From Mesostigma viride (taxonomy: Eukaryota > Streptophyta > Mesostigmatophyceae > Mesostigmatales > Mesostigmataceae): 64,000 nucleotides of DNA. Made by a program: the position numbers and the translations under genes. Position 1 is the first letter of the stretch, and each line of letters begins with the position of its first letter. Shown here one piece after another: positions 1-11,225 of this stretch. The stretch lies in assembly GCA_009746045.1 (NCBI GenBank), contig RPFO01000041.1, forward strand, positions 4,275,920 to 4,339,919, given 5' to 3'. A model generated the notes under the pieces. It worked only from the letters and a program-made list of their open reading frames with translations. It searched no databases and was not told the origin of the DNA.

Positions 1-614
1 GCATTTTATTGAAGCAATGAGTTTCCCAAGATATACATTATATAAACTAAGACAATTGACCCATTAACGCAATGAGACAACATCAATGAGACAACATATG
101 CCAATTGAAGGCTGCCCGCAACTTTATTCCAAGCTCATTATTATATGATTCCAAGACCATAATTCTTCCAAAACCGTACATCTTCAAGATATAGCACTAC
201 AGACACCCACGCGGCTTCCGCGGTCATCACGCTCCTCCTCCAAGACAACTCAACCTTACAGGACGTTGGGCCATCATACGTCCGGAATAATTGTCTCACT
301 TATTACATAACCAAACTTTTTGAGGGATCGCCATGGTTGCATGGTTTCAACACATGCGCCCTGCACTCATGTGCATCAAAGGTGTTGCGTAGTGCCAACT
401 CAGTGTCAAAGAACTGATTCAATAATATTTCCCGTATGGCCATGAAGGCCCACATGAGTTAAACATGGCCGAGAGTGATTGCATCATCCTTCTTGGCGAC
501 ATCGGTCTTGACGACGTCGATGGGGAAGACGGCAGCACCTGCATGTGAACAAAAGAATCCATGAACTGTGGCATCCAAAGGCAACAACATATTAGCATCC
601 CATTGAACACGCAG
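1..614. other. No recognisable gene
   Basis: AT-rich sequence without a convincing open frame or known motif. Short repeats of a 'caatgagacaaca' type occur near position 70-100. Nothing else can be supported here. Confidence 0.5.
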
Positions 615-895
615 CCACGCTGACCCGGCCATCCAGCCGCCCACGCAGCCACAGAGCCAGCCAGCCACGCAGTGACGCACCCACCCAGCCACACACCCAC
701 GCATCCACGCACCCGGCACCCCCCCACACACCCAGCCAGCCACGCAGCCACGCAGCCACGCAGCAGCGCAGCCACGCAGCCACGCAGCGCAGCGCAGCCA
801 CGCAGCCACACAGCCACGCACCCTCCTTTCCAGCCAAGCAGCCACGCAGCCACACAGCCACTCACCCTCCTTTCCAGCCAAGCAGCCACGTAGTC
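615..895. repeat. Minisatellite of 'agccacgcagcc' type
   Basis: Degenerate tandem repeat of about 8-12 bp (agccacgcagcc and variants). It is open in several frames on both strands, giving Cys/Trp/Ala/Val-rich or His/Pro/Thr-rich translations that I treat as artefacts of composition. Confidence 0.85.
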
Positions 896-905
896 ACACA
901 GTCAA

Positions 906-962
906 CCCCCCCCCCCCCCCCCCCCCCCCCCCCACCCCCCCCCCCCCACCCCCCCACCCCAC
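906..962. repeat. Poly-C tract
   Basis: Nearly pure C run, interrupted by a few A. It directly abuts the minisatellite on its left and is a likely place for assembly length error. Confidence 0.9.
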
Positions 963-1073
963 CCACTCAACACTACACGAATGACTCACAAAGAACTGCT
1001 GCACCACCGATGATCCCTGCGGGAACTGCTTTGCTGCCGACGGTCCCTGCGAAAACTGCTGCAGTGCCGACAA

Positions 1074-1335
1074 TTATGCCTGTGGAAACTGCGACATTGC
1101 CGACGCTGCCTGCGGGAACTGAAGCGCTGCTGGTGACGCCAGCTGTAACTGAAGTGCTCCCGACGATGCCTGCGGGAACTGCTGTGTTGCCGGTGACGCC
1201 AGCTGTAGATGAAGCACTGCCGACGATGCCTGCGGGAACTGCTGCTGCTGCTGCGGGAACTGCTGGTGCTGCTGCTGCTGCGGCGGCGGCGGCTGCGGGA
1301 ACTGCTGCTGCTGTTGCTGTAGCTGTTGCTGTTGC

Positions 1336-1404
<69 letters not shown>

Positions 1405-1477
1405 AGTTGTTGCTGCAGTTGCTGCTGCAGTTGCTGCTGCAGTTGCTGCTGCAGTTGCTGCTGCAGTTGCTGCTGCA

Positions 1478-1512
<35 letters not shown>

Positions 1513-2986
1513 AGTTGCTGCTCCAGCTGGACCACTTGTTTCTGCACCTCTTGACGCAGCTGCAAACCAAGCTCTTCAACCTTCTTGCTTTGGTTCTCCA
1601 TAGCTCGTTGCATCTCTCTCATCGTCTGTTCCACGCCCACCAGTACGGGGGTCGGCGGCGGCAGCGGCTGGGTACGCTCTGGCTGGGTGCGCTCTGGCTG
1701 CCGGCGTTTCTCTGCCGGCTGGGAGGACTTGGCTTTGATGTTCCGCTTGGGTCGCTGTTGTGCGTTGGTGACGTCCATCAAAGGCGTGGCTGCCTCTGGG
1801 GGCTTCACTGTGGGCGGGGGGGCACGCACTCGCATCCCCCGGCTAGGCGCCGGAGACCACACCGCTGCAGCAGGACCTGAATACAAGGCAAGGGCGGGGT
1901 CCCTAGGAAATCCTGTCGTCAAGATGCATGGGGCCTCAGCGAGGAAGTCCCGTGTCATCTGGGACACCAGCTCACCTTGGTGCGACTGGGCCCAGGCGAG
2001 AGTGCGCTCAATACGCTCGTTTCGCGCACTCTCCGGAAATGTGTCAACTACCTTGAATCCGGGGATGTGCCCAGTGGCAGGGTCACGATCGACGACCATG
2101 CACACCGGCCACATCTGTCATCTTGATGGTAGAGGATCTCCCCCGTGCCGCATTTGTGTATGCCGATTTTTACGTTTTCTTTGTTGTGTAGGTCGTTCGG
2201 GCGACCAGCACCGCTTGCAGCTGATGGTGAGGCCCCCCCCACCACCCCGAGGGTATCCCAGCCAGAAATTTCCACGACAGACAGTGCCATCGGTCCACTG
2301 CGGCTAAAAGACCTTGCAGTAGGGACCGGCGTGCCATCGTCCCGCTTTTCAGGAACGCCGGCCTCAGGTAGAGGGGAAGAGAACAGAGCCTTCTTAGTGG
2401 CGTCCAGCCCCGAACCCGGGTTTGAATGAACATGCTCGTCGGCAGGACGCGGAGGAGACACCCCGGAATCTTTCTCGTTTGTCGCATTTGCAGCCCCATC
2501 ATGATGGAAGTCATCCTCTGCCCTTGCAGCTGCATCATCACCATGATCAAAGTCATCTTCTGCCCTTGCAGCTGCATCATCACAACCGCCATCATCATCG
2601 AAATTCAGGTCATCCTCGGTGATGCGCCTGCGAAACGAAACACCCGGGCACTCTGGGCTGATAGTGGAAGGCTCCGTGGGCTTAATGTTGCTAGTGTGCC
2701 CTGGCTGCTCGAGCCTGGCGCACGGCTGGCTGCGTCGAGGGCCGCCGCAGTCAGAGCATTGCCATTCCGTGCCGTCACCGTCTTCTGCGTGCCTGAAAAT
2801 ATGCGTACAGATGCCGTGCAGGACCTTGCCACATCGGCCGGCGCATTGGTGGTTTGCACCGGCCAAAAAATCTGCTTTCATGGCACCAGATTTCTTTCCT
2901 AGCACCCATTTCCTACAATCGTCCCCGGCATAACACAAATCAATCAATTCCTCCATGTCATCGCTTCGGCTATCAGCATCGGGCAT
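1074..2986 (-). CDS. Zinc-finger / poly-Q protein, one frameshift
   Basis: Two abutting minus-strand frames (2986 to about 2115, then 2114 to 1074) read as one protein if a 1-bp shift near 2,115 is allowed. The N-terminal part (about residues 45-85) has a Cys/His cluster with spacing like a PHD or RING-type finger (C-x3-C, LHGIC, then W-x-C-x2-C). The middle is acidic with two repeats of a DDAAARAEDDF unit. The second half has a short conserved-looking block around HIPGFKVVDTF. It then has basic Arg/Pro sequence and a Gln tract of about 80 residues encoded by CAG/CAA repeats. The gene is divergent from the transposase-like gene that starts at 4,081, so the pair may be the two genes of one DNA transposon; that is inference. 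I do not recognise the family, and an intron instead of a frameshift is possible. Confidence 0.45.
1235..1545. repeat. CAG/CAA (Gln) triplet repeat
   Basis: Triplet array read on the minus strand as polyglutamine, with CTG/GTT on the plus strand. Part has a 15-bp higher-order unit (gttgctgctgcag). All other reading frames through it, such as poly-Leu or poly-Ala, are shadows. Confidence 0.9.
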
Positions 2987-3171
2987 TGTTCCCGTGGCTA
3001 GTGCCCATCAATGTCATTCTTTCCACCTTGAGCAGGGCGAAGTCACGAATTCAAGCGCTAAGTGCATTTGAATCAAGCGGGAACTGGGTGACACTGCTTG
3101 AAGACTTGCAGCTCCAAGGCATGCAAATGATGCAATGTATCAAAGATACGATACGCAAAGTTCAGGTGTTC

Positions 3172-3600
3172 AGGTGAAGACGTGAAGACGTGAAGACGTG
3201 AAGACGTGAAGACGTGAAGACGTGGTGAAGACAGGTGAAGACGCGGTGAAGACGTGAAGACGTGAAGACGTGAAGACTTGAAGACGTGAAGAAAGATACG
3301 GAAAGTTCAGGTGAAGTCACAAAGACGTGAAGACACGATACGGCACGTTCAGGTGAAGACGTGAAGACGTGAAGACGTGGTGAAGACAGGTGAAGACGCG
3401 GTGAAGACGTGAAGACGTGAAGACGTGCATGCAAGGTATCAAAGATACGATACGCCGCAAGTTCAGGTGAAGTCGTGAAGACGTGAAGACGTGAAGACGT
3501 GAAGACGTGAAGACGTGAAGACGTGAAGACGTGAAGACGTGAAGACGTGAAGACGTGAAGACGTGAAGACGTGAAGACCAGGACTGTCACGTGAAGACTG
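3172..3600. repeat. Minisatellite of 'gtgaagac' units
   Basis: Long run of 8-9 bp units (gaagacgt) with three longer interruptions that contain 'caaagatacgatacg', so there is a higher-order period. It lies in the gap between the two divergent genes. Confidence 0.9.
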
Positions 3601-3659
3601 GGACGTGAAGACAAGTTGCAGCACTCGGCCGCAGCAGTCGCACGCAGGTAGAAACGAGT

Positions 3660-4078
3660 ACTGCTGCTTGAATCTGTCAAGACCCCATCGAATGTAAAAC
3701 AGGTTTTTCGTAAAGAAATCCGATTTGTGGGCGGGCTTTACATATTGCTTCTGTCCAAGCACTACCGGATGTAAAACACAGTATACTTCTTGAAGAAATC
3801 AGTTGGGGCTTTGTTGGGCGTCACATTTGACCGGTGGGTGGAGTTTCCTGCTTCTGTGAAGGCGCCATCGAATGTAGATCAGTAGATTTTCTAAAGAAAT
3901 CTGAGTTGCACATGGGCGGGGCCTTTATTGCTTGTGTCCATCCACCACCGGATGTAGAACAGTAGACTTATTGAAGAAATCAGTTTGGGGCTTTGTTGGG
4001 CGCCACATTTGAGCGGTGGGCGGGGTTTCTTGCTTCTGTCCAAGCACCACCGGGTGTAATACAGTAGATTTCCTATTA
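3660..4078 (+). promoter_or_regulatory. Tandem upstream cassette before transposase-like ATG
   Basis: About four to five diverged copies of a cassette of roughly 80-110 bp. Each has 'accggatgtaaaacagtaga', then 'aagaaatc', a GGGCGGGG-like GC box and 'ttgcttctgtcc'. The last copy ends directly at the start codon at 4,081. The position suggests a repeated promoter or transposase-binding region; that function is inferred. Confidence 0.45.
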
Positions 4079-4080
4079 AC

Positions 4081-4965
4081 ATGGATGAAGAATGGGATGT
4101 GCCAGACCTGGTGGATTCGGATGCGAGTTCTGAAGCTAGTTGGGGCGTGGATTCTGACGGCTCTGACGACGACCTGCTTCACACGGAAATGGGGCCCGGC
4201 ACGTCTTCCTCTCGAGCGAAGCGCAGTGGGAAGAAAGATGGCGCCCGGCTTCTCGCCTCCAAATTGCAGTCCGTTGACAAGGACATCGCCAAGGCCAGGA
4301 GTTGCGGTCCGACTTGTGGGGAGCATTGCCTCGAGAAGGTGGGCACCTTCCTTACCGATACTAGGTCGTGGACTGCCTTTCGAGAGTTCCTGTACAACCA
4401 AACGGACAAGCAGCGCATGGCCTCCCTTTGCGACGTGATCCGGTCGGCCGGCGTGGGCAACATCGAGGTAGAATCCCCTGCCGACGGTGGCCGTTACAAG
4501 AAGTACATCATTACCGGCCCTTTACACGTGGACGTGGTGATTGCGGGGTGCATGTACACCGTCACCGGTTGTGCATCTGCCATCCGGAAGATGGCCGGCG
4601 TTACCCGGGCGACTTGGAACAATCTGGTGGCGTCGGTCGTGTCGGCGAAGGAGTATTTCCTGACCGTGCATCCCAACGACCTAGCGACTTTCGGTGTTGG
4701 TCTGGAGCACGCACCAACTGAGCGTGATGCTCGGGGGCGTTCGGAGGTTGGCGAACACGCAGCAATGTGGATGCACGAGTTGGTGCAGCAGATCGCAGAC
4801 CATGACCCGACTCATGCTGGCGTTGTCTTCATGGACGTCATGTCCATCAAGGAGATGCACGCCGTGTACGTTGAAGACGTGGTGGCAGAAGCGGGGGAAG
4901 GGGCCAAGGTGCTAGGCTACAACGCATTCTACCGCATCTGGCGCACCTACTGCAAAGGCGACTGC
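4081..4965 (+). CDS. Transposase-like protein, N-terminal part
   Basis: Open frame from ATG 4,081. The first 60 residues are acidic and Ser-rich with a basic KRSGKK patch. A region at about residues 75-295 follows. It has a Cys pair (CGPTCGEHC), a C-x-YTVTGCASAIRKMAGV block, a DARGR motif and the block VLGYNAFYRIWRTYC. This arrangement resembles the N-terminal half of large DDE transposase-like proteins common in protists and animals, in which a substrate-domain block of this kind precedes the catalytic core. No DDE core follows: at about 4,966 the frame enters a GC-rich minisatellite, in which it stays open by composition until 7,926. The C-terminal half is probably the ORF at 8,066-9,451. 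I regard the gene as inactivated. Confidence 0.45.
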
Positions 4966-7895
4966 CGGCGGCGGCGCAGCCGGCACGCGGCGGGGCGGGG
5001 CAGTCGGCGGGCAGCGGGGCGGCGCAGCCGGTGCGCGGCGGGGCGGGGCAGTCGGCGCGCGGGGGCCAGCGGCGCTGCCGGTGCGCGCGGGCGGCGGGCC
5101 GGCGCACCTGGCATGCGGCGGGGCGGGGCTGTCGACGGGCGGCGGGGCGGGGCAGTCGACGGGCGGCGGGGCAGGGCCAGCGGCGCTGCCGGCGCGCGTG
5201 GGCGGCGGGCCGGCGCAGCTGGCATGCGGCGGGGCGGGGCTGTCGACGGGCGGCGGGGCGGGGCAGGGCCGTCGGCGCGCGGGGGCCAGCGGCGCTGCCG
5301 GCGCGCGCGGGCGGCGGGCCGGCGCAGCTGGCATGCGGCGGGGCGGGGCAGTCGACGGGCGGCGGGGCGGGACAGCCGGTGCGCGGCGGGGCGGCGCCGT
5401 CGGCGGGCGGCGAGGTGGCGCAGCCAGCGCGCAGCGAGGTGGCAGCGGCGGCGCAGCCGGCATGCGGCGGGGCGGGGCTGTCGACGGGCGGCGGGGCGGG
5501 GCAGTCGACGGGCGGCGGGGCAGGGCCGTCGGCGCGCGGGGGGCCAGCGGCGCTGCCGGCACGCATGGGCGGCCGGCCGGCGCACCTGGCATGCGGCGGG
5601 GCGGGGCTGTCGACGGGCGGCGGGGCAGGGCCATCGGCGCGCGGGGGCCAGCGGCGCTGCCGGTGCGCGCGGGCGGCGGGCCGGCGCACCTGGCATGCGG
5701 CGGGGCGGGGCTGTCGACGGGCGGCGGGGCGGGGCTGTCGACGGGCGGCGGGGCAGGGCCATCGGCGCGCGGGGGCCAGTGGCGCTGCCGGTGCGCGCGG
5801 GCGGCGGGCCGGCGCACCTGGCATGCGGCGGGGCGGGGCTGTCGACGGGCGGCGGGGCGGGGCAGTCGACGGGCGGCGGGGCAGGGCCAGCGGCGCTGCC
5901 GGCGCGCGTGGGCGGCGGGCCGGCGCAGCTGGCATGCGGCGGGGCGGGGCTGTCGACGGGCGGCGGGGCGGGGCAGGGCCGTCGGCGCGCGGGGGGCCAG
6001 CGGCGCTGCCGGCGCGCGCGGGCGGCGGGCCGGCGCACCTGGCATGCGGTGGGTCGGGGCTGTCGACGGGCGGCGGGGCGGGGCAGTCGACGGGCGGCGG
6101 GGCAGGGCCGTCAGCGCGCGGGGGGCCAGCGGCGCTGCCGGCGCGCGTGGGCGGCGGGCCGGCGCAGCTGGCATGCGGCGGGGCGGGGCAGTCGACGGGC
6201 GGCGGGGCGGGGCAGCCGGTGCGCGGCGGGGCGGCGCCGTCGGCGGGCGGCGAGGTGGCGCAGCCAGCGCGCAGCGAGGTGGCAGCGGCGGCGCAGCCTG
6301 CATGCGGCGGGGCGGGGCTGTCGACGGGCGGCGGGACGGGGCAGTCGACGGGCGGCAGGGCAGGGCCGTCGGCGCGCGGGGGCCAGCGGCGCTGCCGGCG
6401 CGCATGGGCGGCGGGCCGGCGCAGCTGGCATGCGGCGGGGCGGGGCTGTCGACGGGCGGCGGGGCAGGGCCAGCGGCGCGCGGGGGCCAGCGGCGCTGCC
6501 GGTGCGCGCGGGCGGCGGGCCGGCGCACCTGGCATGCGGCGGGGCGGGGCTGTCGACGGGCGGCGGGGCGGGGCAGTCGACGGGCGGCGGGGCAGGGCCA
6601 GCGGCGCTGCCGGCGCGCGTGGGCGGCGGGCCGGCGCAGCTGGCATGCGGCGGGGCGGGGCTGTCGACGGGCGGCGGGGCGGGGCAGGGCCGTCGGCGCG
6701 CGGGGGCCAGCGGCGCTGCCGGCGCGCGCGGGCGGCGGGCCGGCGCAGCTGGCATGCGGCGGGGCGGGGCAGTCGACGGGCGGCGGGGCGGGGCAGCCGG
6801 TGCGCGGCGGGGCGGCGCCGTCGGCGGGCGGCGAGGTGGCGCAGCCAGCGCGCAGCGAGGTGGCAGCGGCGGCGCAGCCTGCATGCGGCGGGGCGGGGCT
6901 GTCGACGGGCGGCGGGACGGGGCAGTCGACGGGCGGCAGGGCAGGGCCGTCGGCGCGCGGGGGCCAGCGGCGCTGCCGGCGCGCATGGGCGGCGGGCCGG
7001 CGCAGCTGGCATGCGGCGGGGCGGGGCTGTCGACGGGCGGCGGGGCAGGGCCATCGGCGCGCGGGGGGCCAGCGGCGCTGCCGGTGCGCGCGGGCGGCGG
7101 GCCGGCGCACCTGGCATGCGGCGGGGCGGGGCTGTCGACGGGCGGCGGGGCGGGGCAGTCGACGGGCGGCGGGGCAGGGCCAGCGGCGCTGCCGGCGCGC
7201 GTGGGCGGCGGGCCGGCGCAGCTGGCATGCGGCGGGGCGGGGCTGTCGACGGGCGGCGGGGCGGGGCAGGGCCGTCGGCGCGCGGGGGCCAGCGGCGCTG
7301 CCGGCGCGCGCGGGCGGCGGGCCGGCGCACCTGGCATGCGGTGGGTCGGGGCTGTCGACGGGCGGCGGGGCGGGGCAGTCGACGGGCGGCGGGGCAGGGC
7401 CGTCAGCGCGCGGGGGGCCAGCGGCGCTGCCGGCGCGCGTGGGCGGCGGGCCGGCGCAGCTGGCATGCGGCGGGGCGGGGCAGTCGACGGGCGGCGGGGC
7501 GGGGCAGCCGGTGCGCGGCGGGGCGGCGCCGTCGGCGGGCGGCGAGGTGGCGCAGCCAGCGCGCAGGGAGGTGGCAGCGGCGGCGCAGCCTGCATGCGGC
7601 GGGGCGGGGCTGTCGACGGGCGGCGGGACGGGGCAGTCGACGGGCGGCGGGGCAGGGCCGTCGGCGCGCGGGGGCCAGCGGCGCTGCCGGCACGCATGGG
7701 CGGCCGGCCGGCGCAGCTGGCACATTGCGGCGGGGCGGGGCTGTCGACGGGCGGCGGGGCAGGGCCGTCGGCGCGCGGGGGCCAGCGGCGCTGCCGGCGC
7801 GCGTGGGCGGCGGGCCGGCGCAGCTGGCATGCGGCGGGGCGGGGCTGTCGACGGGCTACGGGGCGGGGCAGCCGGCGGGCGGCGGAGCGGCACAG
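4966..7895. repeat. GC-rich minisatellite with higher-order units
   Basis: About 2.9 kb of very GC-rich repeat. The unit of about 120-130 bp contains GTCGAC one to three times, 'ggcatgcggcggggcgggg' and 'ccggcgcagctggc'. A longer variant carrying 'cggcgaggtggcgcagcc' recurs near 5,390, 6,230, 6,830 and 7,540, giving a higher-order repeat. Lacking TA-containing triplets, it is open in most frames on both strands; those ORFs of up to 1,281 codons are not evidence of genes. Confidence 0.9.
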
Positions 7896-8065
7896 CCGGT
7901 GCCTGAAAAACGCGGTCGCTCAATGAAGGTGCACCACGCCGTCTTCTTCCAGGTACAGGGCAACAGTCAGAGACCTGGTTGTCCTACCGGACCACGGAGT
8001 CCCAAAAGACGCCGTGGCAGCCCGCGGGGACTCGACAGGAAGGCGCGCCACGGTGCGGGAAGGCG

Positions 8066-9451
8066 ATGACACAGCCTTACAAGTTTGATGCGGAGGGGCG
8101 GCCGCTGTTTGGCGTCCGACTTGTGGATCCAGACCGCATTCCGATGTTGCAGGACACCCCAGCCTTCGCACCATTGAACATGGAGTTTCTGGGGAAGGAG
8201 CTGGAGTCGATCAAAACAAGGGTCGAGAAGTTGCCCCATGGCATCTGGCAGTGGTACTTTCCACCCGACACCATCAAGCCAAACAAGGCCTTTTTCGCAA
8301 AAGTCCCACATGCCCCTGAGGAGGTGCCTGAGGAGTGGCGCCCTTTGCCGTGGCCATCTCGCGCGGACATCTCCGCCCTGCGTGAGCACGATGCAGCGCC
8401 TGAACCACCACCGACGCAAGAAGAGCACTTCATGGCGTTGGTCGACGCAGAGGCGGTGCGCGTCACCCCGCTGGTAGACCGAGTTCGTCATGATGGCCAC
8501 ACACAGCAGGAATGGGCGGCAGAAGACAGGGCCATGGCAGCCAAGGTCGCTTACTTGAAGCGCATGCAAGGCGTTGAGAAAGGCTCCGCTGTTCTATACT
8601 GGCACCCTTCAGCTGGTATTCTCTGCAACTCGAAGCTCACGTGGACTCCAGTCCTCGTTGGCATCATCAAGGAGGTGGTTGCGAAGGAGGATGGCGGCCA
8701 ACCTTCTATTGAGCTCTTTGTATACCGCGCTAAGCATTTGCATGACACGTGGCACCCGTGGAATACAGACATTGCGCAATGGCCCCATCCGCCAACCACT
8801 GCGGCGCACACGGTGATCATCACCGCCTCAGACCTCGTCTTGACACAAGTGGTGGGCAAGCGAGGTCAGCCGCCCCATGGAGTCTCCTTGGGTGCGAACA
8901 AAAAGCTCACCAAGGAGTGCCTAAAGGCGCTGAAGGAGGTGCCCTATGACGCGGAACACCCGGTCGTGAAGTGGCAAGATGCTGAATGCTCGAAGGGCAT
9001 CGTCGGCATGGCGAAGGCATGCTGGGAAGGCGTAACGCTGCAGGTCAAGAGTGGCAGCCGCAACCTCGTAGGGCAAGTCGTGTGTCATTGGGCGTCGGAG
9101 CGTGTGACATCCGCGGACGGTCGCACCGAAAGCCGGGACGGCAGGTACCATGGTCGTGTCGCTGTTGTCGACACGCAAAACGACATGGTAGCCATGTACT
9201 GGGGTGCCCGTTGGGAGGAGGACGCGGTTTCTTGCGTGCCTCTCCACGAGCTGGAGGCACAGATCTGCGGGTGCCCCGGTGTGGTCGTCCCTGCGTTGCA
9301 AGCGCCGGATATCACCCTGGCCGAGGCTCGATTGCGCGAGATGGTTCCACCCAGCGACGTTGTGGCGGAGAACAACAACGCAGGCGCCTCCCGGCGTCGG
9401 AAGCGAGCGCTCATCCTTGCCGATGACGATGACGACGACGACGACTGCTGA
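8066..9451 (+). CDS. Transposase-like protein, C-terminal part
   Basis: Open frame; I chose ATG 8,066 because the sequence before it in the same frame is low-complexity Arg/Pro-rich, but the true upstream joint is unknown. The product (about 461 aa) begins MTQPYKFDAEGRPLFGVRL. It has a helical block around GKELESIKTRVEKLPHGIW, a Trp-rich central part (LYWHPSAG, TWHPWNTDIAQW), and a basic then strongly acidic tail (RRRKRALILADDDDDDDDC). It lies directly after the minisatellite that interrupts the gene starting at 4,081 and on the same strand, so I infer it is the C-terminal half of the same transposon protein. I see no known enzymatic motif in it. Confidence 0.45.
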   Translation: MTQPYKFDAEGRPLFGVRLVDPDRIPMLQDTPAFAPLNMEFLGKELESIKTRVEKLPHGIWQWYFPPDTIKPNKAFFAKVPHAPEEVPEEWRPLPWPSRADISALREHDAAPEPPPTQEEHFMALVDAEAVRVTPLVDRVRHDGHTQQEWAAEDRAMAAKVAYLKRMQGVEKGSAVLYWHPSAGILCNSKLTWTPVLVGIIKEVVAKEDGGQPSIELFVYRAKHLHDTWHPWNTDIAQWPHPPTTAAHTVIITASDLVLTQVVGKRGQPPHGVSLGANKKLTKECLKALKEVPYDAEHPVVKWQDAECSKGIVGMAKACWEGVTLQVKSGSRNLVGQVVCHWASERVTSADGRTESRDGRYHGRVAVVDTQNDMVAMYWGARWEEDAVSCVPLHELEAQICGCPGVVVPALQAPDITLAEARLREMVPPSDVVAENNNAGASRRRKRALILADDDDDDDDC

Positions 9452-9860
9452 AGCGCAAGCAGCGTTGTTGTCATTGAGCTGCTCATGTGCTGCTGCTGCT
9501 GCTGTGCTGCCATGCTACTGCTGCTGCATTGCTGCCGTGCTGCTGTTGTGCTATTGTGCTGATGTGTTGCTGCATTGCTGCCGTGCCGCTGATGTATTGC
9601 TGTCGTGCTGCTGCTGCTGCTGTGTTGATGCACTGCTGCATTGCTGCCGTGCTGCTGAGCTAGTACTGCCTATTAGTGAATTTCCTATCAATGGACTATA
9701 GTCCACTGATAGGAAATTCAGGAATCGGCATACTAAGTTGCTGCTGCGCTGACTTGTGCTCCTGCTATGCGGCCGTGTTGATGTGCTACAGTTGTGCTGC
9801 TGCTGTGCTACGGTCATGCTGCTGCTGTGTTGCTGGGCTGATGTGTTGTTGCATTGATGT
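9452..9860. repeat. Degenerate CTG/TGC-rich repeat
   Basis: Low-complexity run of tgctgctg, tgctgtgc and gctgatg units starting at the stop codon of the preceding ORF. It is interrupted by a palindrome at 9,678-9,719. Confidence 0.8.
9678..9719. repeat. 42-bp near-perfect palindrome
   Basis: Left half starts gaatttcctatca and right half ends tgataggaaattc, with a centre of tggactatagtcca type. There is one mismatch over 21 bp arms. It is AT-rich and sits in the CTG repeat, so it is a separate small element or hairpin. Confidence 0.85.
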
Positions 9861-10224
9861 AGTGGCTATTGTTCCGCTACTACAATTTGCTACTGATGCC
9901 GCTGCTGGTGCTTTTTTGCATGTCAGTGCCCGCTATGTTCACACCACTGTTGCCGCGGTTGGTATCGCGTGATTTCCACCGGTTGTGCGTTGACATGTGT
10001 TACTCATGCATTTCCCCCTATATTTGGTAGCACGCGGTTTCGCGTTAGTTAGGTGCAGACAGCTGCATGTAGACAAACATCTTGTTTAAGTCGGTCAATT
10101 AACTGTTCTTGACGCATCATGGTCCAAGTCGACCGACCTGTAGGGACCAGTAGAGCAATTGTCTAGGAGAAAGAGCGTGATCGCTGCAGAAGCCGCGTGG
10201 CAGCCGTGGCTGTACCTGTAGTAC
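9861..10224. other. No recognisable gene
   Basis: Unique-looking sequence between the CTG-rich repeat and the LINE insertion. No supported frame or motif. Confidence 0.4.
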
Positions 10225-10242
10225 GACCTGCATATATATTAA

Positions 10243-10690
10243 AAACTTTGAGGGGGGTGGCCGGCATCTGCTTATTGACGTTTCGGTGGCGCGGCCCTTG
10301 GCTCTTAGCCATGTGGCTGGGGCCTCCCTCACGGCAGGTTACACGGCGGACCGGGCGGAGCGGGCCAAGCTCCTGGCCTACGGCGACGTCGGGCACCATC
10401 GTGTGGTGCCCTTTGTCCTGGAGGAGTTTGGGGCCATGGGGCCCCTGACCTCCGCCTTCTTCAAGGAGTGTTGCCGGCTCCGGGAGGACCGGCTGGACCT
10501 GGAGGGCCAGCGGGCCCCATGGTCGGCGCGGACCTGGACGTCATATTGGCGTCAGCGCTTGTCGGTGGCGCTGACTCGGGCCATGGCTGACATCATGCTC
10601 CGCCGTACGCGAGCTGATTTTGCGGTGCAGCAGGGCTATTAGGTTCCTCCCGTTAGGCGTTTCCATTGGTCTTAGCGGTTAAATATAGTA
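10243..10690 (+). repeat. Inverted-repeat arm 1 of LINE palindrome
   Basis: The plus strand encodes MARPLALSHVAGAS...FAVQQGY. It matches the minus-strand arm at 10,797-11,225 almost base for base over about 430 bp. The spacer of roughly 110-125 bp contains LINE 3' UTR. Confidence 0.85.
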
Positions 10691-10796
10691 TAGGTTAAAA
10701 ATATAATTACTTACAACAGAGTGAAATCACTCAAACCAAAGCAAACGCCCAGCTATAAACCTATATACAGAGCCATGTCAAAGCTCTATACTACGA

Positions 10797-11225
10797 TAAG
10801 ACCAATGGAAACGCCTAACGGGAGGAACCTAATAGCCCTGCTGCACCGCAAAATCAGCCCGCGTACGGCGGAGCATGATGTCAGCCATGGCCCGAGTCAG
10901 CGCCACCGACAAGCGCTGACGCCAATATGACGTCCAGGTCCGCGCCGACCATGGGGCCCGCTGGCCCTCCAGGTCCAGCCGGTCCTCCCGGAGCCGGCAA
11001 CACTCCTTGAAGAAGGCGGAGGTCAGGGGCCCCATGGCCCCAAACTCCTCCAGGACAAAGGGCACCACACGATGGTGCCCGACGTCGCCGTAGGCCAGGA
11101 GCTTGGCCCGCTCCGCCCGGTCCGCCGTGTAACCTGCCGTGAGGGAGGCCCCAGCCACGTGGCTAAGAGCCAAGGGCCGCGCCACCGAAACGTCAATAAG
11201 CAGATGCCGGCCACCCCCCTCAAAG
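10797..11225 (-). repeat. Inverted-repeat arm 2 of LINE palindrome
   Basis: Minus-strand counterpart of 10,243-10,672. It is continuous with the rest of the LINE ORF up to 11,933, so this is the original orientation of the insertion. Confidence 0.85.

Noticed and set aside
986-1880. Poly-Ser/Asn, poly-Leu and Ala/Val-rich ORFs
   Set aside because: Other frames of the CAG/CAA tract. The polyglutamine frame alone continues into non-repetitive protein sequence.
4847-8069. Overlapping ORFs of 827-1281 codons on both strands
   Set aside because: The GC-rich tandem array lacks TA-containing stops in nearly all frames. Openness on both strands and Arg/Gly/Pro/Ala composition show it is compositional.
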